Shown: piece after piece, positions 1-8,980 of the stretch
Layout of the letters: the number at the start of each line of letters is the position of its first letter
Numbering within the stretch: the first letter of the stretch is position 1
NCBI GenBank assembly: GCA_021775935.1
Contig: JAJFGY010000223.1
Location: 1-39,032 of the forward strand
From: Alphaproteobacteria bacterium
GTDB taxonomy: Bacteria; Pseudomonadota; Alphaproteobacteria; Parvibaculales; Parvibaculaceae
Direction of reading: 5' to 3'
DNA: 39,032 bases
Position numbers and translations under genes: made by a program
Notes under the pieces: generated by a model
Seen by the model: the letters and a program-made list of their open reading frames with translations, nothing else
What the model was told of the DNA's origin: nothing
The model's database searches: none

Positions 1-96
1 CCTGGAGTGTAGCGGAGAAGTAGGGGTAGTGGCGAGCGCCGGTGACAAAACAGCCATGGATAAAACTCCAGGAAAATAAATTCTGAATACTATGGT

Positions 97-113
97 CACG
101 ACAGCGTGTCGTG
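97..113. other. Short perfect hairpin downstream of the degP-like gene
   Basis: Bases 97-103 and 107-113 are perfect inverted repeats of 7 bp with a 3-base loop. A second inverted pair, CCTGGAGT at 1-8 and ACTCCAGG at 65-72, lies to the left. Neither is followed by a T-run on the minus strand, so this is not a convincing terminator for the protease gene ending at 220. No gene is visible in 1-219. In rhizobia feuPQ often follows degP, but nothing of that kind shows here. Confidence 0.3.
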
Positions 114-219
114 GGGAGGGACCCCTCGCGTGAGACGGGCGTGGGTGCCGCCGTGACCAACCAGGTTCCCTCGCCTGATTATGTGCCTGCCCGCAGAGGC
201 GGACAGAACATGAAAGTAC

Positions 220-1710
220 TCAGGTATCCTGCAGGCGGAGCGCGACAAAGCGCTGGCCCTCTGCAGACCTGACCAAAAGGAGTACCGACTTCCGGTCCAA
301 CTCCCGTGCGTTCGCGATGTCTTTTGTGACGTCCGAAAGTGTCGCAACCGGGTCGCCCGCAACCTCCACAATAATGTCGCCTGGACGCAGGCCTTTTTCT
401 GCAGCCTGGCTCGCTGGTTTTACGGCGCGGACCACAACACCTTCGGGACTTTCTGCCAGTGCGAGCCCCAGCCCGTCCAGGACACCGTCTTCGGCCGGAG
501 ACGCTAGGGCGGCTGATTGTTGCTCATCTGGATAGGCACCGATCTCAACATTGATTGTCGTGCGTGATCCATCGCGCCAAAGATTAAAAGAGGCTGTGTG
601 CCCGGCCTTGAGGCCAGCGACCGCTTTGCTCACATCTTTCGGCGTTTCCATGACCGTGCCATCGATGGAATAAATGACATCACCCAATTCCAGGCCACCG
701 GCTTCAGCCGGACTGCCCGCCATGACCTGCGATATCAACGCACCTTCATCTTCAGCAAGGCCCAGCGACTCAGCAATCTCAGGTCCAACTGGCTGGATAG
801 CGACACCCAACCAACCACGGTCGACCCTCCCGTTTTCGCGCAGGTCTGCAATCACGTCGGACGCCACAGCTGCCGGGATCGCAAAGCCAATGCCGACATT
901 CCCGCCGGTGGGAGAGAAAATCGCCGTGTTCACGCCAACCACATTGCCAGCGAGGTCGAATGTTGGACCGCCGGAATTGCCCTGGTTGATTGAGGCATCA
1001 ATCTGAATGAAATCATCATAAGGCCCCGCGCCAATGTCGCGTCCACGCGCCGACACAATGCCCGAGGTGACCGTGCCGCCCAACCCGAAGGGGTTGCCAA
1101 CAGCAACGACCCAATCGCCCACACGCAGGTCATCGGTCTCTTTAAAAGAAACAAAGGGAAGGTCTCTATCGGCCTCAATTTTGAGCAACGCCAGGTCGGT
1201 CTTCTGGTCGGTTCCGACGATTTCGGCTTTTACCTCCGTCCCGTCTTTGAACACGACAGAGACGTCCACGCCTTTGTCCACAACATGATGATTGGTGACG
1301 ATATAGCCGTCAGCAGAAATCACAAACCCTGAGCCTTGCGACTGTGGGCGCGGCCCCTGACGGCGCGGCTCAGCCTCACGTTCCCCACCCTGTCGGTCAC
1401 GAAAAAAGCGTTCCAATGGATGGCCCTGGGGGAAACCCGGCGCGCCTTGTTGCGCAGCAGCAGGGACAGCCTGCACAACCTGGATGCTCACAACGGCCGG
1501 CGTCACCTGCTCCACCATGTCTGCAAAGCCAAGCATTGGGTGACTTTGGCTAAGACCCGTTTGCAATGCCTGAACGCTTGTCTCCGCCGAAACAGGATGG
1601 TCCAGCGACGCAGCACCAAAGCCGATAATGGCGGCGGCGCCAACGGCTGCGATAAATGTGCCTTTGGTTTTGAAGATGTTCTTCTTTTTGATTTCGGTCG
1701 TGTGGGACAT
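220..1710 (-). CDS. degP: Do/DegP-family periplasmic serine protease with two PDZ domains
   Basis: This is a 496-residue envelope quality-control protease. Residues about 15-42 form an N-terminal hydrophobic export signal ending near VSA-E. The trypsin-like domain has a complete triad: His142 in TNHHVV, Asp172 in KTDLALLKI and Ser246 in NQGNSGGP. Two PDZ domains follow, at about 300-390 and 405-490. A Gly/Pro/Arg/Gln-rich loop (about 85-125) sits before the protease core, as in DegP LA loops. The ATG at 1710 has a GGAG ten bases upstream. It is the last gene of the minus-strand run after ccmH, which matches the rhizobial cycHJKL-degP arrangement. The family (DegP/DegQ/MucD) is certain; which paralogue is not. 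Confidence 0.93.
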   Translation of the reverse strand: MSHTTEIKKKNIFKTKGTFIAAVGAAAIIGFGAASLDHPVSAETSVQALQTGLSQSHPMLGFADMVEQVTPAVVSIQVVQAVPAAAQQGAPGFPQGHPLERFFRDRQGGEREAEPRRQGPRPQSQGSGFVISADGYIVTNHHVVDKGVDVSVVFKDGTEVKAEIVGTDQKTDLALLKIEADRDLPFVSFKETDDLRVGDWVVAVGNPFGLGGTVTSGIVSARGRDIGAGPYDDFIQIDASINQGNSGGPTFDLAGNVVGVNTAIFSPTGGNVGIGFAIPAAVASDVIADLRENGRVDRGWLGVAIQPVGPEIAESLGLAEDEGALISQVMAGSPAEAGGLELGDVIYSIDGTVMETPKDVSKAVAGLKAGHTASFNLWRDGSRTTINVEIGAYPDEQQSAALASPAEDGVLDGLGLALAESPEGVVVRAVKPASQAAEKGLRPGDIIVEVAGDPVATLSDVTKDIANARELDRKSVLLLVRSAEGQRFVALRLQDT

Positions 1711-1844
1711 GCTGAGGGAACTCCGTAAAAGTGTGCCCTCTCAACATGGGAAGTCTTGCCTTACCGTCACCTGAACGGCCCATTACATTTCGTTTAGCGC
1801 AGCGACGCTTTCTCGCCACATTTGAAAGAGGAACGGCGCAAAGC

Positions 1845-3080
1845 TTACGCTTTCAAGTGTGAGATGACCTCAATGTCAGATTCGAGTGTGCGGTGAACCG
1901 GACACTTATCCGCGATCTCCATGAGTTTGGCGCGTTCTGCATCGCTGAGATCACCCTCGATGGTAATTTCACGCGAGATCACATCGATTTTCTGATTGCC
2001 TTCGGCGGCGCATTCTTCGCAATCATCTGCATGGACTTTGCTGTGAGACAGGGTCACGCCAAATTTTGTCACATTCAGCTTTTTGCGCGCTGCATAGAGA
2101 CGCATGGTCATTGACGTACATGCCCCAAGACCGGCGAGCAACAAGTCGTAGGGTGCAAGGCCTGTGTCATCGCCACCCACTTTTTTGGGCTCATCAGCAA
2201 AAAGTTCGTGGCTGCCGATGCGAACCAGGTGCTGGAACTTACCAGCGCCGGTTTCTTCGACAGTGAGCTTGCCTTGTTCCAAAGGCAGCAGATCCACGTT
2301 TGCGCTTTCGGGCAGATAGCGGGACGCCCAGGCTGACAGAACATCGGCTACATAAATCGCGTCCTCCTTGCGTGTAAGCAAATGGTCTGCATCGTCGAGC
2401 GAGACAAAACTCTTCGGATGCTTGGCGGCCTGGAAAATGTCGCCTGCATTGTCGACACTCACCTGTTGATCGCGGGGGCCGTGAAACACAATCAATGCCT
2501 TTTTCAGGGATGCGATTTTTTCATTGAGCGTCGTTTCGGCGATGTCTTCGAGAAACTGCTTTTTGATTTTGAACGGGCGGCCCGCGAGAATGACTTCTGC
2601 TTCGCCATCTGCCTCGATCGTGGGAATGTCGCTGGCAAATGAGTCTGAGACGTGGTGCGCGGTTGAGGGCGCGCCAATGGTGGCAACAGCGACGGCTTCG
2701 GGCACGTCGGACGCTGCAGCGAGGACGGCCGCACCGCCCAGCGAATGACCGACAAGAATGCGGGGTGCTTCATGTTCCTCGCGGAGGTAGTTGGCAGCGG
2801 CGACAAGGTCGGCAACATTTGACGAGAAGTTCGTGTTTGCGAAATCTCCTTCGCTCATGCCAAGGCCCGTAAAATCAAACCGCAATACGGCAATGCCGCG
2901 CTCTGCCAAAGCACCTGCAATACGCGAGGCCGCAAAAATATCTTTTGAACAGGTGAAGCAATGAGCAAAAAGCGCATAGGCGCGGATGGGACCGATCGGC
3001 CGATCAAGGCGGGCGGCAAGTGTATCGCCCAGACTTCCTGTGAACGTGACTTTTTCAGATCGAACAGAACCGGTCGCCAT
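1845..3080 (-). CDS. Bifunctional alpha/beta hydrolase-OsmC protein
   Basis: This is a fusion of two domains. Residues about 10-255 are an alpha/beta hydrolase with nucleophile Ser113 in GHSLGG, Asp204 in GPRDQQV and His233 in DADHLL. Residues about 265-411 are an OsmC/Ohr-like peroxidase with paired cysteines Cys321 (GACTSMTMR) and Cys393 (KCPVHR). OsmC proteins reduce organic hydroperoxides; the hydrolase substrate is unknown. I start at ATG 3080 because GGGAGG lies five bases upstream. A longer reading to 3167 would run into ccmH and adds non-conserved residues. No signal peptide is visible, so it is probably cytoplasmic. It sits between ccmH and degP, 67 bases after ccmH. Such fusions are known in bacteria; this location looks unusual. 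Confidence 0.9.
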   Translation of the reverse strand: MATGSVRSEKVTFTGSLGDTLAARLDRPIGPIRAYALFAHCFTCSKDIFAASRIAGALAERGIAVLRFDFTGLGMSEGDFANTNFSSNVADLVAAANYLREEHEAPRILVGHSLGGAAVLAAASDVPEAVAVATIGAPSTAHHVSDSFASDIPTIEADGEAEVILAGRPFKIKKQFLEDIAETTLNEKIASLKKALIVFHGPRDQQVSVDNAGDIFQAAKHPKSFVSLDDADHLLTRKEDAIYVADVLSAWASRYLPESANVDLLPLEQGKLTVEETGAGKFQHLVRIGSHELFADEPKKVGGDDTGLAPYDLLLAGLGACTSMTMRLYAARKKLNVTKFGVTLSHSKVHADDCEECAAEGNQKIDVISREITIEGDLSDAERAKLMEIADKCPVHRTLESDIEVISHLKA

Positions 3081-3147
3081 CGGACCCTCCCAGGGTGTTA
3101 CGTGTAGAGAAAGAGTTTGCCTGATATGGCGTGGAAAAGAGAGACGC

Positions 3148-3624
3148 TCAATCGCGCTCGTGTTCACGGTCCATCACAATTTCTCCAAGTCGGGCTTTTT
3201 CAGCCTCCGATAAAGGAGCCGTGCCCTCGGCTGATGCTGTCTGCCCCCGCCTGAGATAGACAAAGACAGAGATGACCCCTGCCAACAGGACCAATAGCGG
3301 TGTCAGCCATAGAAGCACCGTACCGGCGCGCAGGGGTGGCCGCAGAAGCACAAATTCGCCGTACCGGTCGACAATATAGGTCATAACCTCTGCGTCGCTG
3401 TCGCCTGCTTTCAGGCGATCACGCACCAGAATCCGCAGGTCTTTGGCCAAAGGCGCATCGCTGTCATCAATGGACTGGTTTTGGCAGACGAGACATCTCA
3501 GTTCCTGAGAAAGACCTCGTGCGCGCTCTTCTAATGCAGGATCATCCAGTCGTTCGCCGGGATACACGGCCATGGCAGGCAGGGAGATTAGGAGAGCAAG
3601 CAGAATGGCAACACCCTGGATCAC
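3148..3624 (-). CDS. ccmH: Cytochrome c maturation protein CcmH (CycL)
   Basis: This 158-residue protein belongs to the thiol-reduction and haem-ligation step of System I cytochrome c maturation in the periplasm. It has an N-terminal signal (about 1-19), the redox motif RCLVCQNQS (Cys44, Cys47) on a short periplasmic helical domain, and one C-terminal membrane segment at about 103-125. It is the short, N-terminal-domain type of CcmH; the TPR portion is the separate ccmI further right. The start is GTG at 3624 and overlaps the ccmF stop as GTGA, so translation is probably coupled. In the family it works with CcmF and CcmI in the ligase complex. Confidence 0.95.
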   Translation of the reverse strand: MIQGVAILLALLISLPAMAVYPGERLDDPALEERARGLSQELRCLVCQNQSIDDSDAPLAKDLRILVRDRLKAGDSDAEVMTYIVDRYGEFVLLRPPLRAGTVLLWLTPLLVLLAGVISVFVYLRRGQTASAEGTAPLSEAEKARLGEIVMDREHERD

Positions 3625-5624
3625 GCAGACACCTCTTCTTCAGGCTTGCGGGCCCGGGCCGAAGGCACCGATGCAGCACGGATAGGGGCCCCAACGCGGT
3701 ACCGCCTGTCGCTGAGCGAGATCATGCCACCAAACACCATGATGACGGCCCCAATCCAGACCCATGGCACCAGCGGGTTCACATACGCGCGCACCGTCCA
3801 GGCGCCTGTGCCCGTTTGATCGCCCAGAACCACATAAAGATCAGCGACCCAGATCGTGTAGATGGCGGCTTCGGTTGTTGGCATTTCAGAGACAGGGTAA
3901 ATGCGCTTCTCAGGCGTCAGGGTCGCAATCTCTTTGCCGTTCCTCTCCACCAGGAACGAGCCTTTGTCGGCACGGAAATTCGGCCCTTCATAAGAGCTCA
4001 CATTCTGGAAAGTAAGTGTGTAACTGCCCACCTCAAAGGTCGCGCCGGGTTCCAGGGCTTCGATGACCTCCACCCGCCAGGACGTGATGCCGACAATGCC
4101 AATGACGATGACGCCCACACCTGCATGGGCAATTGCTGTACCCCAAGCGGAGCGAGGCAGACGCCGCGCCTTGGCGGCGGCTTCTGGCAATGAGGCACCG
4201 CGGAACAGACGAACACGGTACCCGATTTCGGAAAAAGCACCACCGATCAACCAGACACCGAGCGCAATACCGAAGGGAGCACCCCAGGGGCCGTCATTCT
4301 GCCAGACCCAGGCAGCTGCCAATCCCACAGCGCTCACTGCGGCCGCAGCAGCGAGGCGTTGCGATGCGCCCAGGATGTCGGCTCGCTTCCATCCGAGCAT
4401 GGGTCCAAAAGGAACCAACAAGAGGAGAGGGACGATGATCGGCACAAATGTCAGATTATAAAATGGCGCGCCGACCGAAATTTTGGTCCCGTCCACCGCA
4501 TCAAGTGCAAGTGGATAAAGCGTGCCCACAAACACCGCGACAGTGGCCGCTGTCAGAAGCAAATTATTGACGATGAGCGCGGCTTCACGGCTCAGTGGTG
4601 CGAAGATACCTTCTACTTTGAGCGCCGGCGCCCGGATAGCGTAAAGCGTCAGAGCGCCCCCCACGAACAAGACGAGAATGCCAAGGATCACAATGCCCCG
4701 TGCCGGATCAACCGCAAAGGCATGCACAGATGTCAGCACGCCTGAGCGCACCAGGAAGGTGCCGATGAGGCTGAGCGCAAACGTGAAAATTGCCAGCAGA
4801 AGCGTCCAGCGTTTCAGTGCGCCGCGTTTTTCGACAACAATCGCGGAATGCAAAAGCGCTGTCCCCAGCAACCAGGGCATGAGAGAGGCATTTTCAACGG
4901 GGTCCCAGAACCACCAGCCGCCCCAACCGAGTTCATAATAAGCCCACCAGGACCCCATGGCGATACCAAGGGTGAGCGAGCACCATGCTGCTAATGTCCA
5001 GGGGCGGACCCAGCGCGCCCAGGCAGGATCGACCTTGCCCTCCAGCAGAGCTGCAACGGCAAAGGAGAAGGCGATGGAAAAGCCCACATAGCCCGCATAG
5101 AGAAAGGGCGGATGAAACGCCAATGCCGGGTCCTGCAGAATGGGGTTGAGGCCGTTCCCGTCAAAGGGTGCTGGATCGAGCCGCAGAAACGGATTTGAGG
5201 TGAAGAGCAGAAACATCAGGAAAGCAGCACCGATAAGTCCCTGCACACCCAGCACCCGGGCGCGCAATCCGTCAGGCAAATTACTTCCGAAGAAAGCCAC
5301 CGCGCCACCAAAGGTCGCGAGGATGAGCGTCCAGAGCAACATGGAGCCTTCATGGTTTCCCCAGGCGCCGGTGAGCTTATAGATGAGTGGCTTGGCGCTG
5401 TGGGAATTTGCTGCCACCAGCGACAGTGAAAAATCCGACACGGCAAAGGCATAGACAAGCGCCAGGAACGAGAGCGAGAGCAACACCAACTGGGCACGCG
5501 CAGCAGGCACTGCTACGCGTCCAAGGCTTGCGTTAAACGGCATGCCGATCAGCGGTCCCAATGCCTGCACAAGGGCAACCCCCAGTGCCAGAACCAACGC
5601 GAAGTGCCCAAACTCTGCAATCAT
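3621..5624 (-). CDS. ccmF: Haem lyase CcmF (CycK)
   Basis: This 667-residue polytopic inner-membrane protein attaches haem to apocytochrome c CXXCH motifs. It has many hydrophobic helices and the tryptophan-rich WWD signature [19 protein letters not shown] near residues 230-250, which binds holo-CcmE haem. A large periplasmic loop follows at about 510-610 and a final membrane helix at about 620-640. The length is typical. The ATG at 5624 overlaps the ccmE stop as ATGA, and its own stop overlaps ccmH, so ccmE-ccmF-ccmH is one translationally coupled unit. No ccmG lies here; in rhizobia it is usually with ccmABC elsewhere. Confidence 0.97.
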   Translation of the reverse strand: MIAEFGHFALVLALGVALVQALGPLIGMPFNASLGRVAVPAARAQLVLLSLSFLALVYAFAVSDFSLSLVAANSHSAKPLIYKLTGAWGNHEGSMLLWTLILATFGGAVAFFGSNLPDGLRARVLGVQGLIGAAFLMFLLFTSNPFLRLDPAPFDGNGLNPILQDPALAFHPPFLYAGYVGFSIAFSFAVAALLEGKVDPAWARWVRPWTLAAWCSLTLGIAMGSWWAYYELGWGGWWFWDPVENASLMPWLLGTALLHSAIVVEKRGALKRWTLLLAIFTFALSLIGTFLVRSGVLTSVHAFAVDPARGIVILGILVLFVGGALTLYAIRAPALKVEGIFAPLSREAALIVNNLLLTAATVAVFVGTLYPLALDAVDGTKISVGAPFYNLTFVPIIVPLLLLVPFGPMLGWKRADILGASQRLAAAAAVSAVGLAAAWVWQNDGPWGAPFGIALGVWLIGGAFSEIGYRVRLFRGASLPEAAAKARRLPRSAWGTAIAHAGVGVIVIGIVGITSWRVEVIEALEPGATFEVGSYTLTFQNVSSYEGPNFRADKGSFLVERNGKEIATLTPEKRIYPVSEMPTTEAAIYTIWVADLYVVLGDQTGTGAWTVRAYVNPLVPWVWIGAVIMVFGGMISLSDRRYRVGAPIRAASVPSARARKPEEEVSA

Positions 5625-6103
5625 GGATAGGAGCCTTGTCCATATGTTTCACTGTGTGGCGCTTCCGCACCTTCACCCTGCCAATTGCCATTGCGTTTCA
5701 AAGCATCGGCCACTTCTGGCGGCATGTAATTCTCATCATGCTTGGCAAGCACTGTGTCTGCGACGAAGGAAAGATCAGCGCCGAGGACCCCTTCCGCGAC
5801 TACGCCCTGCCCCTCCCGAAAGAGGTCGGGCAATATCCCATCATAGGTGACGGCGAGCGTTTCGCTAAAGTCGGTCACGTCAAAACGCACTTTCGTCCCC
5901 TCGCCTCTTTGGATGCTGTCTTCCACCACCAGACCGCCAATGCGCATACGGGTGCCTTCCGCCACATTCTGCTCAACAATGTCAGCCGGGCTGTAGAAGA
6001 AGACGATATTGTCGCGCAGAGCAAAAAGCACGAGACCAACGGCCAGACCCAAAATTCCAAGGCTGGTTCCGATCAGGGTGGCGCGGCGCTGTTTGCGCGT
6101 CAT
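5621..6103 (-). CDS. ccmE: Haem chaperone CcmE (CycJ)
   Basis: This 160-residue periplasmic haem chaperone is anchored by one N-terminal helix (about 8-30). The OB-fold domain ends in the haem-binding motif [11 protein letters not shown], where His122 is the covalent haem ligand and Tyr126 the axial ligand position. The C-terminal tail is flexible, Gly/Glu-rich and unconserved. It hands haem from the CcmABCD complex to CcmF. It is the first gene of the ccmEFH unit and overlaps ccmF by four bases. In rhizobia ccmI directly precedes it. Here 1.9 kb and two unrelated genes intervene, so ccmE must have its own promoter or depend on transcription from the GH46-like gene. Confidence 0.96.
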   Translation of the reverse strand: MTRKQRRATLIGTSLGILGLAVGLVLFALRDNIVFFYSPADIVEQNVAEGTRMRIGGLVVEDSIQRGEGTKVRFDVTDFSETLAVTYDGILPDLFREGQGVVAEGVLGADLSFVADTVLAKHDENYMPPEVADALKRNGNWQGEGAEAPHSETYGQGSYP

Positions 6104-6226
6104 GGGTCCTCACTTCTCTGGCTATCGCTTTATCCCTAAGGGTATAGCGATCAAGGCCGGTGCCGGAAACCGACAAATCGCCGCGCGTCAGCCTCTCGCA
6201 TGGCTCAAGACCGTCTCTGGTGCGTT

Positions 6227-7162
6227 CTATAACCCCAACGCTGAGCGGGTCATTGGCCCCACCATCCCATCAACCCCAAGACCCAATTCATCCTGACGCT
6301 CGCGCACGATGCGTTCCAGGCTCGCGTCGAAGATACCATCGACATTTATGGCGTAGCCGGCATCGACCAACACTTCTTCGAGAGCCTTCACGTCTGCGCC
6401 ACTCATGGGCGGATCTGTCAGTCTGAGCGTTCTCAGCCCGGCATCTTCCGCCGTGACACGGACAGGCGCAGAGGCAGCCAATGTCTCTGCATCCACACGG
6501 ACACCCCGCGCGGTGAAGGGAAGCTCAAGCTCCCAATTGCCGGCCTCCATCAGCGCCAGAAAGGTATCCATCCGGTAGACGGTCTTCTGAAGCAGGCGGT
6601 TGCGGTGAGACGCCAGCCAGCCCCGGCGCTCCTGCACATAGTGTTTGATCCAGGACCGCCCATTCTGGCTCGCTGGGTTCCCGTGTTCACTGATGGTTCG
6701 ATCTTTGATGAAACGCCAGGAACCATGAATATGGCTGTCATAGATAGCTGCGATGGAGAGCGGGTCTTCAAGCCCCAATGCTTCTGCCGCCCGCGTGGCG
6801 GGGATCCAATAGGCATCATCAAAAAACCGGTCTTGCTCATCGCGCATAACAGGATCATTGCCCGCAGCCTCAAGGAGACTTCTGAGTGTTGCGTCAAAAT
6901 CCAACGCCACGTCCTGGTCTTGCAGACGCTGCAAATAGGGTTCCAAATGATGTTTGAAGGCAGCGCCAGCTGCATTCACGTAGCGCTTAATCAAAAGAAA
7001 GAGGTTGCCAGAGGCCAATGTGGTTTGCGCCCGACCATAGGTCAGGTGGCCCGTATCGCCCGGGAGGACCGTTACTTTTCCATACTCGCCCAGCGCCGCG
7101 CCGGTCTCAAAAATGTTCACCACGGCTTGCGCAGACTTTTTCTGCAATTCGCTGATCGACAA
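6227..7162 (-). CDS. GH46 chitosanase-like protein with C-terminal peptidoglycan-binding domain
   Basis: This is a 311-residue protein. Residues 10-210 resemble glycoside hydrolase family 46 chitosanases. Glu19 (NIFETG) and Asp36 (LPGDTGHLTYG) are 17 residues apart, matching the catalytic Glu/Asp pair spacing of the Streptomyces enzyme, and a YDSHIHGSW segment near 145 fits the family helix. Residues about 235-311 form a peptidoglycan-binding domain 1 repeat (DGIFDASLE, DGMVGPMTRSAL). The start is TTG at 7162, supported by a perfect AGGAGG five bases upstream. No signal peptide is visible, which is odd for a wall-acting enzyme. Target and export route are unknown; it may act on peptidoglycan rather than chitosan. 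It separates ccmE from ccmI. Confidence 0.8.
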   Translation of the reverse strand: MSISELQKKSAQAVVNIFETGAALGEYGKVTVLPGDTGHLTYGRAQTTLASGNLFLLIKRYVNAAGAAFKHHLEPYLQRLQDQDVALDFDATLRSLLEAAGNDPVMRDEQDRFFDDAYWIPATRAAEALGLEDPLSIAAIYDSHIHGSWRFIKDRTISEHGNPASQNGRSWIKHYVQERRGWLASHRNRLLQKTVYRMDTFLALMEAGNWELELPFTARGVRVDAETLAASAPVRVTAEDAGLRTLRLTDPPMSGADVKALEEVLVDAGYAINVDGIFDASLERIVRERQDELGLGVDGMVGPMTRSALGL

Positions 7163-7369
7163 TTGACCCTCCTGTTTCCGCCCGATCGCGCATGTTGAGC
7201 ATGTTCAGACTGATTGTCTTCTAAACCCTGACAAATTCGCGCAGTCTTGGTGCCTTCATATTTCCAACTAAGCGCATCGTGCCCTGGTTGACCAAAGCCC
7301 ATGACTTATGACTTCATACGCGACGATATGGTGCCAAGTATGAGCGATTGCGTGAGGATAGGGGATAGA

Positions 7370-7996
7370 ATGAATTTGTCACGATTCTGGTCGGCGAGAC
7401 GCACTCTCACGCTGGGCACTGTGGGGGGGGTGATGCTCACCCTCGCCGCCTGTTTTCCGACATCCGAGCACCCGATCGCGTTGAGTGGTGAGGCAGACGT
7501 GCCGGACGTTTTTACCGGCATTTGGGAGGGCGGTCTGGGGGACGGGCAAGCCACCCTCATTTTCATGGAACAAGCGTCGGAAACCCGGGGAACGCCTCGT
7601 TTTCATGGTCTGATTATCCGACACAAGGAAGGCATGCCGTCGATCAATGAAGGCTGGCTCGAATTTGAAGCCGATGCTGCCCAAATACGGGGAGAGATTT
7701 TTCTCTCTGCACTCCTCAAACGCCTGGATGGCAAACCCGCTGAAATCGACGAGCGGGGCTATTATCTCTTTCGCGTCCAGATAGACGGAGATGATATGTC
7801 CATCACCGGTCTCGACGATCTGGTCACTATTGAGCTGATCAATCGGGGCGCCCTTGAGGGTACAGTCAGCCGGTCCGCCGGGATTCCAATTGTGCGGTTG
7901 AGAGGAGACGGCATCTCTCTACGCGCGTTCCTTGTGACCGCAGACCTGGATGAAGTTTTTTCAGAACCCTTCGCTGAGTTCACGCGGCAAAAATAG
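7370..7996 (+). CDS. Putative lipoprotein of unknown function
   Basis: This is a 208-residue protein with an N-terminal Arg-rich region, a hydrophobic stretch and a lipobox ending TLAAC near residue 28, so it should be lipidated and envelope-attached. The mature part is beta-rich with acidic patches (DVFTGIWEGGLGDGQATLIFME), possibly a lipocalin-like or DUF-type barrel, but I do not recognise a family. I chose ATG 7370 because it places the signal peptide at the N-terminus; an upstream frame to 7301 adds 23 non-signal residues. It runs opposite to its neighbours, diverging from the GH46-like gene and converging on ccmI with three bases between stops. Confidence 0.7.
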   Translation: MNLSRFWSARRTLTLGTVGGVMLTLAACFPTSEHPIALSGEADVPDVFTGIWEGGLGDGQATLIFMEQASETRGTPRFHGLIIRHKEGMPSINEGWLEFEADAAQIRGEIFLSALLKRLDGKPAEIDERGYYLFRVQIDGDDMSITGLDDLVTIELINRGALEGTVSRSAGIPIVRLRGDGISLRAFLVTADLDEVFSEPFAEFTRQK

Positions 7997-7999
7997 GGA

Positions 8000-8878
8000 T
8001 CACTCGGCACTATTAGGGACATCGCGCTCAGCCAGCATGCGTTCGGCTGCCTCCACCTGCGCCCGCACCGCTGCAGCCCAAGGTGCGCCCTCAGGTGCAT
8101 CAACAAGAAGCGCATTCCAGTCGGCAAGCGCTTCGGCGATGTCTCCGCGCTGGGCCTTAGAGAGTGCCAGATAGAAGCGCGCGCGCGCATGTTTTGGATC
8201 TTCTCCAAGAGCCGCCTCGAAAGCCTGCCGCGCCGGTGGTGGAACCAAGCCATCGCCGGACAGGGTGAGCGCTTCGCCTAGCCCCGCCAATGCGTCCGCG
8301 TCGCGGCCTTCCAGCTGCATAATGGTGCCAAAGGCGGTGATCGCATCCCCATAGCGCCCTAGTTGCAAATAGACAGGGGCGATAAGCCGCCAGCCTTGGG
8401 CATCGTCGGGTTCTTCCTTGAGCCGCTGTTCCAGCCGCGCGACCAACCCTTCAACCGGCAATTGCGCGAGGGGTTGTGCAAGACGTTCTGCATAGGGCTG
8501 CCCGGATAGGCCCGGCGACCCCATTGTGAGATATAGGCCGAGCACAAAGAGCGGAAGTGCGGCTGCAATTCCAAGCCCAATGGCGCGGTTCTGTCGTAGG
8601 GGCGAAATGCTGCTCTCTTGTGGATCGGCATCTGCGGCGGCAAGCAAACGGCGGGAAATCTCGATACGAGCTGAGGCGGCCTCTGTCTCAGGCAGGATGC
8701 CCCTTTTGACGTCACGGTCGAGCTCTTCGAGCTGATCGCGGTAGACCGCGATGCCTGCTTCGCGCGCACCATGCGCGGTATGCCCGAGAAAGACGGCGCG
8801 CAGGATGTAGGCGATTGTCGCAGCGGTGAGAGCAGCAAACAAAAACCAAAGAAAAAATTCGTGAGCGCTCAGCGGCAC
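8000..8878 (-). CDS. ccmI: Cytochrome c maturation protein CcmI (CycH)
   Basis: This 292-residue inner-membrane protein chaperones apocytochrome c to the CcmF/CcmH ligase. It has two membrane segments (about 8-30 and 98-120) flanking a cytoplasmic loop with the family pattern YRDQLEELDRDVKRGIL...EISRRLL, then a periplasmic TPR region (about 140-285). The start is GTG at 8878 with GGAGG five bases upstream. A promoter-like sequence lies just upstream (8910-8938). The gene is detached from ccmEFH by the GH46-like gene and the plus-strand lipoprotein gene. Confidence 0.92.
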   Translation of the reverse strand: MPLSAHEFFLWFLFAALTAATIAYILRAVFLGHTAHGAREAGIAVYRDQLEELDRDVKRGILPETEAASARIEISRRLLAAADADPQESSISPLRQNRAIGLGIAAALPLFVLGLYLTMGSPGLSGQPYAERLAQPLAQLPVEGLVARLEQRLKEEPDDAQGWRLIAPVYLQLGRYGDAITAFGTIMQLEGRDADALAGLGEALTLSGDGLVPPPARQAFEAALGEDPKHARARFYLALSKAQRGDIAEALADWNALLVDAPEGAPWAAAVRAQVEAAERMLAERDVPNSAE

Positions 8879-8909
8879 CGCAACCTCCAGAACAACAGGA
8901 CTTGCGGCT

Positions 8910-8938
8910 TATATAGAGTGTCTGTGGCGCTACGTCAC
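8910..8938 (-). promoter_or_regulatory. Sigma-70-like promoter for ccmI
   Basis: On the minus strand GTGACG (8933-8938) and TATATA (8910-8915) are separated by exactly 17 bases. This is a good match to -35/-10 spacing, with the -10 about 31 bases before the GTG start and GGAGG between. The prediction rests on sequence alone. Confidence 0.45.
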
Positions 8939-8980
8939 TAGAAGCCGATGGTTGACCCGGCCCAGTCCCGGTCCAGACCC

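Noticed and set aside
1711-1844. Possible FeuP/PhoP-like half-site (CGTTCA on the minus strand) before the degP-like gene
   Set aside because: Only one half-site fits; the partner half and the -10 at the expected 12-base distance are missing.
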